The notes: a model not told the origin generated them from the sequence alone. Positions 1-7,381 are shown, counted from the stretch's first letter. The stretch: DNA of 25,696 nt from Pseudomonadota bacterium (GCA_023416455.1 JAEZHQ010000103.1:1-25696), one strand, 5' to 3'. Translations and numbers: made by a program.

Positions 1-93
1 CAGCGGGAGGGCGGTGCCGGCCGCCGCGGCGCCGATCAGCAGGCCGCGCCGCGACAGCGCGCCCGGCCCCATGCCCAGTCGGAACTCCACCAT
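1..93 (-). CDS. N-terminus of an exported (Tat-signal) protein, cut by the window edge
   Basis: The reverse strand opens with ATG at 93-91 and reads for 31 codons to the window edge without a stop. The peptide has a short charged lead, the pair S-R-R-G-L-L at residues 14-19, and then an Ala/Gly/Leu-rich hydrophobic stretch. This is the layout of a twin-arginine (Tat) signal peptide, so the mature protein probably folds before export and may carry a cofactor. Too little is visible to name a family. It diverges from the binding-protein gene at 413 across an AT-rich gap. Alternative: a Sec-exported or membrane-anchored protein with chance arginines. Confidence 0.6.
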   Translation of the reverse strand, partial: MVEFRLGMGPGALSRRGLLIGAAAAGTALPL

Positions 94-277
94 GCTCCAG
101 ATCCTTCGTGTAGAACGGGTATATAAACACATATGAGTCGTTGAAGTGGACTCTTCGCCGGTCAAATGCACACGATGAGAGTATATTGTCAACCTGAAAA
201 CTAGATTTATAGCCCGGAGCCGGCCATAAACAACATACAAAATCAGCTAATTTCTACACCTATTATCTATTAAATTA

Positions 278-289
278 GTAGATATATAT
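278..289. promoter_or_regulatory. Degenerate copy of the TAGATATCTA operator
   Basis: TAGATATATA at 279-288 matches the locus operator TAGATATCTA at 9 of 10 positions and, like two other copies, is preceded by G. It abuts the TTGACA at 289-294. In this AT-rich gap a near match could arise by chance, so its membership in the regulon is tentative. Confidence 0.35.
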
Positions 290-317
290 TGACAGCAGCG
301 GGCGCGCCCGCTGATAT
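289..317 (+). promoter_or_regulatory. Candidate promoter with an 18-bp palindrome in its spacer
   Basis: TTGACA at 289-294 is followed, after 17 bases, by TGATAT at 312-317. The spacer contains the perfect GC-rich palindrome CAGCGGGCGCGCCCGCTG (296-313). A palindrome between -35 and -10 is classic repressor placement. It would drive the binding-protein gene at 413 with a leader of about 90 nt. The -10 matches consensus only partly. Confidence 0.45.
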
Positions 318-412
318 CGATGGCGGGTGAAGGCGTTCCTCTGCCGTCCCTCCGGGCCACCCCGGCACCGGCGCAGGGCCATGCCGCAATCCGTCCACGA
401 ACAAGGAGAGAC

Positions 413-1429
413 ATGATGGCTCGACGCCTGCGCGGAGCGTGGCTCGCAATGACGGTGGCCCTGGGGGTGGCGCTGCTTCCCGGCGCGGCGCGCGCCGAGC
501 TGCGGGAGTTGAAGATCGTCGTTCAGTACGGGCTCGGCTATCTGCCGCTGATGATCGCCAAGAACCAGCGGCTGATCGAGAAGCACGCCGAGGCGCGCGG
601 GATCGACCCGGTCACGGTCAGCTGGCACGTTCTGAGCGGCGGGGCCGCCACCAACGACGCCCTGCTGAGCGGCAACGCCCACATCGTCGCCGCCGGAATC
701 GCGCCGCTGCTGACCATCTGGGACAAGACGCGCGGCGGGCTGAACGTCAAGGCCATCGCCGGGCTCGATTCCTCCGCCTACTGGCTGAACAGCAACAACC
801 CCGCCGTCCGCAGCATCCGCGACCTGACCGACAAGGACCGCATCGCGGTCCCGGCGGTGAAGATCTCCATCAACTCGGTGGTCCTGCAAATCGCCGCCGA
901 GAAGGAGTTCGGGCCGGGCCGCCAGTACGAGCTGGAGCCGCGGACCGTCGCCCTCAGCCCGCCGGAGGCCACCGCGGCGCTGATTTCCGGCAAGACCGAG
1001 ATCACCGGGAACATCACCTCGCCGACCTACGGCTCGCTGCAACTGGCCCACCCCAACGTCCACCGCATCCTGAACTCCCGCGACGTGATCGGGGAGGCGA
1101 CGCTGGTGCTCGCCTACGCCACGTCGGCCTTCTACGAGGAGAACCCGAAGCTGGCCGCGGCCGTCCTCGACGCGGTGCGCGACGGCCACGCGCTGATCGA
1201 GCGCGACAAGGCCGAGGCGGCGCGCATCTACCTCGCCGAGGAGGCGAGCAAGCTGAGCCATGCGGAGGTGGTGGCCCTGCTGGGCAACCCGGACGTCAGC
1301 TACTCTCTGGTGCCGCACAACACCGGCGTGATCGCCGACTTCATGCACCGGGTCGGCTCGCTGAAGAACAAGCCGGAGTCCTGGAAGGACTACGTCTTCC
1401 CCATCCTGCACGGCGAAGCCGGAAGCTGA
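413..1429 (+). CDS. NitT/TauT-type ABC substrate-binding protein (orphan)
   Basis: A 338-residue periplasmic solute-binding protein of the nitrate/sulfonate/taurine (SsuA/THI5-like) class. ATG at 413 is chosen because AAGGAGAG (403-410) sits just before it and because the protein then starts with a clear Sec signal (MMARR, a hydrophobic core, ARA/E near residue 28); ATG at 416 is an in-frame alternative. The region GYLPLMIAKNQRLIEK near the mature N-terminus and SGGAATNDALLSGNAHI are typical of the family. No ATPase or permease is adjacent, so it either feeds the ABC system at 7441-9816 with a second ligand or works with a system outside the window. Family members bind sulfonates, nitrate, pyrimidines or aromatic acids; the ligand cannot be read from sequence. 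Confidence 0.85.
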   Translation: MMARRLRGAWLAMTVALGVALLPGAARAELRELKIVVQYGLGYLPLMIAKNQRLIEKHAEARGIDPVTVSWHVLSGGAATNDALLSGNAHIVAAGIAPLLTIWDKTRGGLNVKAIAGLDSSAYWLNSNNPAVRSIRDLTDKDRIAVPAVKISINSVVLQIAAEKEFGPGRQYELEPRTVALSPPEATAALISGKTEITGNITSPTYGSLQLAHPNVHRILNSRDVIGEATLVLAYATSAFYEENPKLAAAVLDAVRDGHALIERDKAEAARIYLAEEASKLSHAEVVALLGNPDVSYSLVPHNTGVIADFMHRVGSLKNKPESWKDYVFPILHGEAGS

Positions 1430-1443
1430 CGCTCCTGGTCGAA

Positions 1444-1469
1444 GGGGCGGCGGCGTCCGCCACCGCCCC
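1444..1469. terminator. Hairpin between convergent genes
   Basis: GGGGCGG (1444-1450) pairs with CCGCCCC (1463-1469) across a GC-rich loop, in the 52-bp gap between the plus-strand binding protein and the minus-strand hydratase gene. Position and symmetry suit a bidirectional terminator; there is no clear U-tract. Confidence 0.5.
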
Positions 1470-1481
1470 CGGGAGACCGCG

Positions 1482-2471
1482 TCAGGACGGGAAGGCGCGG
1501 GTGTAGACCTTGCGGCAGGTGCCCTCGAAGATCTTGTAGCGGTCGTCGGCGTTCAGCCAGCCGATGCTCTCGATGACCGGCTTCAGGTCGTCGAAGTCGC
1601 GCCCGCTGGCCGGATCCAGCACGGTTCCGGTGCCCGGCCGCTCGGTGCCGAACATGACGTTGTCGGTGCCGATGACGGTGAACAGGAACTCCAGCGCCTC
1701 CTTGGAGTAGTTGCAGGTGTCGTAATAGAGCCGGCGCATCTTCTCGTCGAAGGTCAGCGCCTCCTTGCGCCGGAAGTTCCAGGCGCGGAAGCGGCCCATG
1801 TGGTAGGGGATGGCGCCGCCGCCGTGGGCGACGACGATCTTCAGCGTGGGGAAGTCCTCAAGGACCCGGGAGTCGAGCAGCGAGATGACCGCGATGCTCT
1901 CCTCGTTGATGAATTTCAGCGTGTAGGATTCGCGCGGGTGGCAGCAGCCCGCCGAATGGATCAGGGCGGGCACGTCCAGCTCGACCAGCTTTTCGTAGAG
2001 CGGATACCAGAACCGGTCGCCCAGGCCCGGCGGCGGGGTGCCGTCGCCCTCCATGGGGTCGGGGTTGAGCAGGCAGCCGACGAAGCCCAGCTCGGTGACG
2101 CAGCGGTCCAGCTCCTCCAGGCAGTTCTCCGGGCCGCTGTCGCGGAACTGCGGCAGGCCGGCGACGCCGCGGAAGCGGTCGGGGAACCGCTTGCACTGGA
2201 TGTGGATCATGTCGTTGACCGCCCGCGTCCAGTCGCGGGTCACCGCCGCCGGCTTCAGCGAATGGAGCTGCGCGAAGGGGCGCGGCGACAGGAACTGGAT
2301 GTCGGTGCCGACCTTGTCCATCATCTGGACCAGCGTCGCGGCGGTCTGGTGCAGAAGCTCGTGGTCGGGGTTGAAGGCGGTGTTGGGGTTGCTCCGGCTC
2401 GCCACGATGTCGGCCATGTAGCGGTAGGCCACGTCGGGCATGACGATGTGGGCGTGGCTGTCGATGATCAT
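1482..2471 (-). CDS. ligJ: 4-oxalomesaconate hydratase, LigJ type (amidohydrolase superfamily)
   Basis: A 329-residue cytoplasmic metal-dependent protein of the ACMSD/LigJ branch of the amidohydrolases. LigJ hydrates 4-oxalomesaconate to 4-carboxy-4-hydroxy-2-oxoadipate in the protocatechuate/gallate 4,5-cleavage pathway. Metal-site candidates are visible: H6 and H8 (DSHAH), H172 (ALIHSAG), H216 (VAHGGGAIPYHMGRF) and E277 (MFGTERPG). The stretches LSPRPF, LLNPDPMEGD, GDRFWYPLYEKL and FINEESIA agree with the Sphingobium LigJ sequence as I recall it. It is the last gene of the minus operon, starting 3 bp after the ridA-like stop with AGGAG inside that gene's end, so it is translationally coupled. 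Its product is the substrate of CHA aldolase, for which three RraA-fold candidates lie just upstream. Alternative: a decarboxylase of the same superfamily. Confidence 0.83.
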   Translation of the reverse strand: MIIDSHAHIVMPDVAYRYMADIVASRSNPNTAFNPDHELLHQTAATLVQMMDKVGTDIQFLSPRPFAQLHSLKPAAVTRDWTRAVNDMIHIQCKRFPDRFRGVAGLPQFRDSGPENCLEELDRCVTELGFVGCLLNPDPMEGDGTPPPGLGDRFWYPLYEKLVELDVPALIHSAGCCHPRESYTLKFINEESIAVISLLDSRVLEDFPTLKIVVAHGGGAIPYHMGRFRAWNFRRKEALTFDEKMRRLYYDTCNYSKEALEFLFTVIGTDNVMFGTERPGTGTVLDPASGRDFDDLKPVIESIGWLNADDRYKIFEGTCRKVYTRAFPS

Positions 2472-2474
2472 GGT

Positions 2475-2867
2475 TCAGCGCTCCTGCACGACGGCGATGA
2501 TTTCGAGTTGGACCAGCATGCCGGCGGGAAGGTCGAGCACGATGGCGTGGCGGGCCGGGCGGTTGTGGGGGTCGGGGAAATGCTCCGCCCACTCGGCGTT
2601 GACGTGGGCGCGCATGCTGTTGTCCTTGATGAAGACGGTGAGGTGGCCGATGTCCTCCAGCGTGCCGCCGCCCGTCTCCACCAGCGCCTTCATGTTCTGG
2701 AAGGCGTAGCGGGCCTGGAGGGCCGGGTCCTCCGGCAGGGTCCCGTCGTCGGGATTCTGGCCCATGATGGCGGAGGAGAAGATCATGTTGCCGACGCGCG
2801 CCCCCATGGGGATCGGCGCGCTGTGCCTGGCGTTGGGCAGTTCCAACGACTGCCGGCGCTGTGTCAT
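2475..2867 (-). CDS. RidA/YjgF/UK114-family protein
   Basis: A 130-residue protein of normal RidA length. The family hydrolyses reactive enamine/imine intermediates; relatives include 2-aminomuconate deaminases of aromatic degradation. R106 in the PAR motif and E122 in VQLEIIAV correspond to the carboxylate-binding Arg and the conserved Glu of RidA. ATG at 2867 is preferred over upstream in-frame starts (up to 2948) because GGGAGGAA lies directly before it and the RidA fold begins there. It sits between the RraA-like genes (94-bp gap) and ligJ (3-bp gap), so it is part of the catabolic operon. A deaminase-type protein here hints at a nitrogen-containing intermediate; a general detoxifying role is the alternative. 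It could also have a tautomerase-like role, since the 2-oxo/enol acids of this pathway tautomerise. Confidence 0.8.
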   Translation of the reverse strand: MTQRRQSLELPNARHSAPIPMGARVGNMIFSSAIMGQNPDDGTLPEDPALQARYAFQNMKALVETGGGTLEDIGHLTVFIKDNSMRAHVNAEWAEHFPDPHNRPARHAIVLDLPAGMLVQLEIIAVVQER

Positions 2868-2961
2868 GGGTTGTTCCTCCCTGTCGATTGTGGTTCCGGC
2901 GTCCTGCGGCCGGCGCATGGACGCTTCCTCTCGCCCATTGCTTCGCAATGCGCTGCCGGTG

Positions 2962-3621
2962 TCAGTCGCGCCGGGTTTGCAGCGTGTGGTAGCCGACCGC
3001 CGCCCGCGCCTCGCGCAGGGACGCGCCCTGGAGGATGGCGGCGCGGATGCGCTCCTCGGCCTCGTGGACCTCGTGGGCGACCGCCAGAACGGCGTCGATG
3101 CGCGCGGCCGGGACGCAGACCAGGCCGTCGCCGTCGCCCTTCAGCCAGTCGCCCGGCTCGACCCGGACGCCGCCGATGGAGACCGGCACGCCGGTGGCGT
3201 CGACCCGCACCCGGTCCTTGCCGGTGCGCATCCAGTTGCCCCGGCTGTAGAGCGGGTAGTTCAGCTCGATGCTGCGGTCGACGTCGCGGCAGACGCCGTC
3301 GATGACGGTCCCGGCGACGCCCCGCCGCGACGCGGTGGAGGTCAGCAGGTCGCCCCACACCGTGGCGTCGAGCCGCCCGGCGTTGTCGAGCACCACCACC
3401 TCGGCCGGCCCCAGGTCGTCGATGTAGTCGCCGACCGTGCCGCGGTCCTGTCCGACCGGGCCGTAGCGCAGCGTCCAGGCCCGCCCGGCCAGGCGGAAGC
3501 CGCGGTCCAGCGGCATGATGCCCAGGCACTGGCCGGGAATGCCCAGCCGGTCCAGCGCGTCGCTGATGTCGGTGCAGCTCAGGGCGGTGAGGGAGTCGAG
3601 GCGGTTCCTGTCGTTGCTCAT
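2962..3621 (-). CDS. RraA-fold aldolase-like protein, copy 3
   Basis: A 219-residue RraA/dimethylmenaquinone-methyltransferase-like protein. The superfamily includes class II HMG/CHA aldolases (LigK, GalC, ProA) as well as the RNase E inhibitor RraA. The key signature is VIDGVCRDVD, with R112 and D113 as the substrate/metal-binding Arg-Asp pair, plus VEPGDWLKGDGDGLV near residue 155. The N-terminus SCTDISDALDRLG closely echoes copy 2 (SCAVSDALDRLG). ATG at 3621 overlaps the stop of copy 2 as ATGA, so the two are coupled. Its role alongside two paralogs is unclear: another aldolase for a related hydroxy-oxo acid, an oxaloacetate decarboxylase (an activity known in this fold), or one chain of a mixed hexamer. 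Confidence 0.8.
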   Translation of the reverse strand: MSNDRNRLDSLTALSCTDISDALDRLGIPGQCLGIMPLDRGFRLAGRAWTLRYGPVGQDRGTVGDYIDDLGPAEVVVLDNAGRLDATVWGDLLTSTASRRGVAGTVIDGVCRDVDRSIELNYPLYSRGNWMRTGKDRVRVDATGVPVSIGGVRVEPGDWLKGDGDGLVCVPAARIDAVLAVAHEVHEAEERIRAAILQGASLREARAAVGYHTLQTRRD

Positions 3622-4376
3622 GTCCTGTCCCCGGCTTCGCTGACGGCCGTGCCGGCGGCGCCGGTCAGCATGGTTTGGCCGGTCAGCATGGTTTCGTAGG
3701 TGGCGCCCATGGCCTCGGTCAGCGGCCGGCCGTTGCGGACCGCGTCGGCGATCAGCCGCTCGCGCCCGGCGATGGCCTCGGCGGCGGCGATCACCGCCTC
3801 GGCGTCGGCCCGGGCGATGAAGAGGACGCCGCTGGCGTCGGCGATGACGAGATCGCCGGGCGCCACCGGGACGCCGCACAGCGTCACCGGCACGTTCCAG
3901 GCGATCTCGCGGATGCGGCCGCGGGCGGTGACGGGCACCGCGTTGCGGCCCCACAGCGCCACGCCGTAGGCCCGCGTCTCGTCGAGGTCGCGGCAGGCGC
4001 CGTCGATGACCACGCCCTCCGCCCCCCGCGTCGCCGCCCCCAGCGACAGGATGCCGCCCCAGCCGGCGACGTCGGTCCGCCCGTCGTGGGCGATGACGAT
4101 GACCGTTCCGGGACCGCTGGCGTCCACCGCGGCGGTGCACAGGTGGCGGGTGGGGGTGCCGGCGGGGACCGGATGGCCGGCCGGGCCGAGCTGGACCGTG
4201 ACGGCGGTGCCGGCGACCGTCCTCGACCCGCTGAGCGGGGCGAGGCCGGCGGCGAAGCCCGTCCGGCCCAGCCGGTCGAGCGCGTCGGACACGGCGCAGC
4301 TGTCGAGCCGCGACAGGCGCTCCACAAGTGCGGTCACGGATGCGGTTGCGGTTGCGGTTGCGGGGGCGGCGGTCAT
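3618..4376 (-). CDS. RraA-fold aldolase-like protein, copy 2, with extended ends
   Basis: A 252-residue RraA-superfamily protein, longer than its two neighbours because of a low-complexity Ala/Thr N-terminus (residues 2-12) and a tail with a repeated TMLTGQ-type motif. The catalytic signature VIDGACRDLD has R129 and D130. The glycine/aspartate loop reads VAPGDLVIADASGV, closer to the usual family form than the GDGDGV of copies 1 and 3. Both ends overlap neighbours by ATGA (4376-4373 and 3621-3618), giving a tightly coupled three-gene cassette. The N-terminal Ala/Thr run comes from a hexanucleotide repeat and the tail from an 18-bp duplication, both signs of recent slippage. The exact reaction cannot be set from sequence; class II aldolase or decarboxylase are the likely options. 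Confidence 0.8.
   Translation of the reverse strand: MTAAPATATATASVTALVERLSRLDSCAVSDALDRLGRTGFAAGLAPLSGSRTVAGTAVTVQLGPAGHPVPAGTPTRHLCTAAVDASGPGTVIVIAHDGRTDVAGWGGILSLGAATRGAEGVVIDGACRDLDETRAYGVALWGRNAVPVTARGRIREIAWNVPVTLCGVPVAPGDLVIADASGVLFIARADAEAVIAAAEAIAGRERLIADAVRNGRPLTEAMGATYETMLTGQTMLTGAAGTAVSEAGDRT
3660..3694. repeat. 18-bp period tandem duplication inside RraA copy 2
   Basis: GCCGGTCAGCATGGTTT occurs at 3660-3676 and again at 3678-3694. The 18-bp period keeps the reading frame and duplicates six residues (TMLTGQ / TMLTGA) in the C-terminal tail of the minus-strand protein. Confidence 0.9.
4341..4358. repeat. Hexanucleotide tandem repeat TGCGGT x3
   Basis: Three perfect TGCGGT units (a fourth imperfect one follows) lie at the 5' end of the RraA copy 2 gene and encode alternating Ala-Thr on the minus strand. 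Changes in unit number would stay in frame and only alter N-terminal length. Confidence 0.85.
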
Positions 4377-5011
4377 GCGCCTTCTCCCGGCTGCCGGGGC
4401 AGCCCGTAGATGTCCATGGTGGTCTCGCCGCGGGCCAGCCGGGCCAGGATCTCCCGCTCGGCGTGGTCGCGGGCGATGGCGTTGCGGACCGCGGCGGCGG
4501 CCTGGGCGGCGGGCAGAACGACCACGCCGTCGCCGTCGCCGACCACGAGGTCGCCGGGCCGGACCGTGATGGCGCCGATGGACACCGCCGTGCCGAGCGC
4601 GCCGTCGCCCTCCGGATCCTTTCCGGTGCCGCGGATGCAGACGGCGTGGGCGAAGACCGGGAAGCCGGCCTCGGCCAGGGCGGCGGCGTCGCGCACGCCG
4701 CCCTCGATGACCAGCCCGCCCAGCCGCCGGGCCTGGGCGGCGCGGGTCATGATCTCCCCCCAGTAGCCGAACTCGGTGGCCCCGCCGGTGGCAACGACCA
4801 GAACGTCGCCCTCGGCCGCCGCGGCGATGGCGCGGTGGAGCCAGAGGTTGTCGCCGCCGGGCGAGCGCACCGGGAAGGCGCGGCCGGCCACCCGCATGGC
4901 GGGGGACAGCGGCTTGATGGCGGAGGGCAGGGCGCCGATCTTCCCCGCCGCCTCGTGCAGGCTGGCGGTGCCGGTCGTCGCCGCGGCGTCCAGAATGTCC
5001 TGGTCCAGCAT
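4373..5011 (-). CDS. Probable 4-carboxy-4-hydroxy-2-oxoadipate (CHA/HMG) aldolase, RraA/LigK family, copy 1
   Basis: A 212-residue class II aldolase candidate. The fold signature VIEGGVRDAA carries R107 and D108, preceded by the usual GYWGEIMT element (82-89) and followed by VRPGDLVVGDGDGVVVLP. The tail RLARGETTMDIYGLP resembles the conserved C-terminal motif of LigK/ProA-type CHA aldolases, making this the best of the three paralogs for splitting CHA into pyruvate and oxaloacetate, directly after the LigJ step. ATG at 5011 is favoured by GAGGA about 10 bases upstream; ATG at 5032 is in frame but overlaps the LigB gene. It begins 11 bp after the dioxygenase stop and overlaps copy 2 by ATGA. 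Substrate could be CHA or 4-hydroxy-4-methyl-2-oxoglutarate; both are cleaved by known members. Confidence 0.8.
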   Translation of the reverse strand: MLDQDILDAAATTGTASLHEAAGKIGALPSAIKPLSPAMRVAGRAFPVRSPGGDNLWLHRAIAAAAEGDVLVVATGGATEFGYWGEIMTRAAQARRLGGLVIEGGVRDAAALAEAGFPVFAHAVCIRGTGKDPEGDGALGTAVSIGAITVRPGDLVVGDGDGVVVLPAAQAAAAVRNAIARDHAEREILARLARGETTMDIYGLPRQPGEGA

Positions 5012-5022
5012 GGTGCCCGTCC

Positions 5023-5979
5023 TCACGACCATGTGGCGAAGGTCATGCCGCAGCCGGTCCCCGCCGGCGAGCGGTAGCCCGGGATGTAGTCCACCAGCTC
5101 CATGCTCTTGTCCTCCAGGGCGCCGGCCGCGACCACCCAGTTCAGGATTTCCGACGATCCCGATTGCAGCTTGTCCATGGGCAGGGTGCGCAGGGTCTCG
5201 GCGTCCTTCTCCGCCATCGCCCGGATGACCTTGCGGTCGAGATCCTCGTCGATGACGAAGTGGCTGAGCCCGCCCGAGGCCACGATGGCGACGCGCCGGT
5301 CCTCGGGCCAGCTCTCCACCGCGGCCCGGATCGCCTGGCCCAGCGCGTAGCAGCGCCGCGCGGTCGGCTGGTTGGGCGGGAAGTAGGTGTTCACCAGGAC
5401 CGGCACCATGGGGATCAGGCGGTCGGGGTCCATCAGCCGGCGCCGCACGAAGGTCCAGGCGTGGCCGAGCGAGCGGCCCTCCGGCTGGCGGGTGAACTGG
5501 GCGACGTCGAACTCGGCGTCGATGAGGTGGCGGACCATCCATTGGGCGAGCGCCGGCTCGCAGCGGTAGGCTTCCGGCGCATCGGCGTGGACCGCCCAGC
5601 GGCCGGCGCGGTGGGACGGCGCCAGCCCCTCGGGCGAGCCGGGCAGGTCCCAGATCTCCGCCCCCATGAAGACCGAGAAGGCGGGGAGGCAGTCGTCCAG
5701 GAACAGCTCGTGCTGGTCGTCGCCGACGATCACCACGACGTCGGGAGCGGCGTCCCGCAGCACCCGGCCCAGCCGGGCGATGGCCTCCTGGGTGGCGTCG
5801 TACTTGCGGGCCCACGCCTCCTCGGTGAGCTGCCCGGCCATCCAGGCGGGGGCGGCCGCCTCCAGCCGCTCGTAGGGGGTGCGCTTGCGGTCGAGCTTGG
5901 CGTGCTCGGCCCACCATTCGGGCTTGACGTTGCATTGCGTGCTGTGCGCGGTGCCCAGACCGAGGACGATCTTGGCCAT
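5023..5979 (-). CDS. LigB-type (class III) extradiol ring-cleavage dioxygenase, stand-alone
   Basis: A 318-residue non-haem Fe(II) dioxygenase of the protocatechuate 4,5-/gallate dioxygenase catalytic-subunit family. Likely iron ligands are H12 (GTAHST), H90 (GDDQHELF) and E277 (SSEILNW). H240 in ASGGLSHF matches the catalytic histidine of LigB. Gallate-type enzymes of about 420 residues carry a fused LigA-like domain and protocatechuate enzymes have a separate LigA subunit; neither is seen here, so it may be a one-domain enzyme. GGAGA precedes ATG 5979. It lies between the Rieske gene (38-bp gap) and the aldolase gene (11 bp), placing it as the ring-opening step. Substrate could be protocatechuate, gallate-like, or a substituted dihydroxybenzoate. 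Confidence 0.85.
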   Translation of the reverse strand: MAKIVLGLGTAHSTQCNVKPEWWAEHAKLDRKRTPYERLEAAAPAWMAGQLTEEAWARKYDATQEAIARLGRVLRDAAPDVVVIVGDDQHELFLDDCLPAFSVFMGAEIWDLPGSPEGLAPSHRAGRWAVHADAPEAYRCEPALAQWMVRHLIDAEFDVAQFTRQPEGRSLGHAWTFVRRRLMDPDRLIPMVPVLVNTYFPPNQPTARRCYALGQAIRAAVESWPEDRRVAIVASGGLSHFVIDEDLDRKVIRAMAEKDAETLRTLPMDKLQSGSSEILNWVVAAGALEDKSMELVDYIPGYRSPAGTGCGMTFATWS

Positions 5980-6017
5980 CGGACATCTCCGTTCTTTGAA
6001 ATCGGGGACAGGAAAGG

Positions 6018-7364
6018 TCAGGAGGCACGGCTGTCGGCCAGCGCCGCCGGCTCGGGGGGCGCTGCCGGCTGGGTGGGCTCCGCCGGCTCGGGGGCCTCAT
6101 CCGCCGAAGCGGGACGGGCAAGCGCGCGCCAGTCGGTCGATTTGGGCACGATGCCCTCGAAGGAGCGGATGCTCGGGCGCGGCACCCCGTCGGCGGACCC
6201 CAGCGCCGGCGCGCCGTCCAGGAAGGCGCGCACCGCGTCCACCATCATGCGGCGGAACTGGACGATGGCGACGTCGCTGGCGCCCAGTATCTCCTTGCTG
6301 CGGTCGGCGACGGCGCCCATCGTCTCCCACATCGCCATGTCCTGGGTCGGGATGCCGTAGATGCCGGTGAAGTTGCCCAGCCGCATCGCCTTGCGGTCCT
6401 GGAGGTAGCGGTTCTCCAGGGTCCGTTTCTTGCGGTAGTTCTCGTCGAGGTCGATGCCGACCCGCGCCCCCATCAGCTTGCGGAAGGCTTCCTGGTCGAT
6501 GCCTTCGCCCTCGCTGAAGCTGACGAAGTAGAACATGGTGTTGGTGTCGTCCATGGGCACCGAGAGCTGGGCCAGCGCGTAGCGGTTGTTGGGCGGGATC
6601 AGCACGGTCAGGGGGGCGACGAAGACGGTGATGCGGACGTAATCGTGGGTGTCGGCGTCGACGATCGGCCGGCGGATGGCGGCGTAGCGCATCCCGAACG
6701 CGGTCGGCTCGACCTGGAGGCGCGGCGCCTTGTCGGTCGAGGGCCGCGACAGGCCGTTGGCCCCGGCGGTCGTCTGCGCCACCTTGCCGGGGCGGATGTT
6801 GGAGGAGTGCAGGGTGGAGGAATGGGCGGAGTCGATCGCCCCCTCCAGGACCTGCGCCCAGTTGGCCGCCACATGCATCTTGACGATTCCGACCCGGGTG
6901 GTCGGCGAGCGCAGCCAGGGCGGCGGGCGGAACTCCGGCGTTTCCGCGGGGTCGCCCATGTAGACCCACACGAAGCCGCCGGCCTCGCGGGTGGGATAGG
7001 CGGTGTGGCGGACCCGCTCCTTCAGGCGGCTTTCCGGCGGCTCGGACGGCATGTCGGTGACCTTGCCCTCCACGTCGAACTTCCAGCCGTGGTAGAGGCA
7101 GCGCAGCCCGCACTCCTCGTTGCGGCCGAACAGCAGCGAGGCGCGGCGGTGGGGGCAGTATTCCCCGATCACGCCCAGCCGGCCGTTGCTGTCGCGGAAG
7201 GCCAGCAGATCCTCGCCGAGCAGGCGCAGGCGCACGGGATCGCCGTCCGGCTCCGCCACCTCCTCCGACATGCAGGCGGGAATCCAGTAGCGCCGCATCA
7301 TCCGGCCCATCGGCGCTTCGCCCTCGACCCGGCACAGCAGCTCGTTCTCTTCGGAGGTCAGCAT
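6018..7364 (-). CDS. Rieske non-haem iron oxygenase, phthalate 4,5-dioxygenase-like, paralog 1
   Basis: A 448-residue terminal oxygenase. The Rieske cluster is CPHRRAS...CLYH with C70, H72, C89 and H92. The mononuclear-iron motif follows as LEGAIDSAHSSTLH, giving bridging D178 and ligands H181 and H186; the GASDVAIVQFRRMM region should hold the third, acidic ligand. The opening MLTSEENELLCRVEGEAPMG is typical of the phthalate dioxygenase (Pht3/OphA2) and related demethylase/sulfobenzoate oxygenases. Residues from about 420 form an Ala/Pro/Glu-rich tail absent from the paralog at 17138. Electrons probably come from the PDR-type reductase at 11494. It is first gene of the ligB-RraA-ridA-ligJ operon, with the operator 18 bp upstream of ATG 7364. 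Exact substrate is not readable. Confidence 0.9.
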   Translation of the reverse strand: MLTSEENELLCRVEGEAPMGRMMRRYWIPACMSEEVAEPDGDPVRLRLLGEDLLAFRDSNGRLGVIGEYCPHRRASLLFGRNEECGLRCLYHGWKFDVEGKVTDMPSEPPESRLKERVRHTAYPTREAGGFVWVYMGDPAETPEFRPPPWLRSPTTRVGIVKMHVAANWAQVLEGAIDSAHSSTLHSSNIRPGKVAQTTAGANGLSRPSTDKAPRLQVEPTAFGMRYAAIRRPIVDADTHDYVRITVFVAPLTVLIPPNNRYALAQLSVPMDDTNTMFYFVSFSEGEGIDQEAFRKLMGARVGIDLDENYRKKRTLENRYLQDRKAMRLGNFTGIYGIPTQDMAMWETMGAVADRSKEILGASDVAIVQFRRMMVDAVRAFLDGAPALGSADGVPRPSIRSFEGIVPKSTDWRALARPASADEAPEPAEPTQPAAPPEPAALADSRAS

Positions 7365-7381
7365 GGTCTCGGCTCCTGCAT

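Larger units (their letters stand above)
94..412. promoter_or_regulatory. AT-rich divergent intergenic region (319 bp)
   Basis: No convincing gene lies here. Positions 94-295 are clearly AT-richer than the surrounding genes and contain TATATAAA, TATATT and TAGATATATA runs, as expected of a regulatory gap between divergent genes. On the plus strand the best promoter is the pair described at 289-317. On the minus strand TTGACA (192-187) could be a -35 box for the Tat-signal gene, but the -10 seventeen bases later (GCATTT) is poor. The last part (318-402) is GC-rich leader. Confidence 0.55.
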
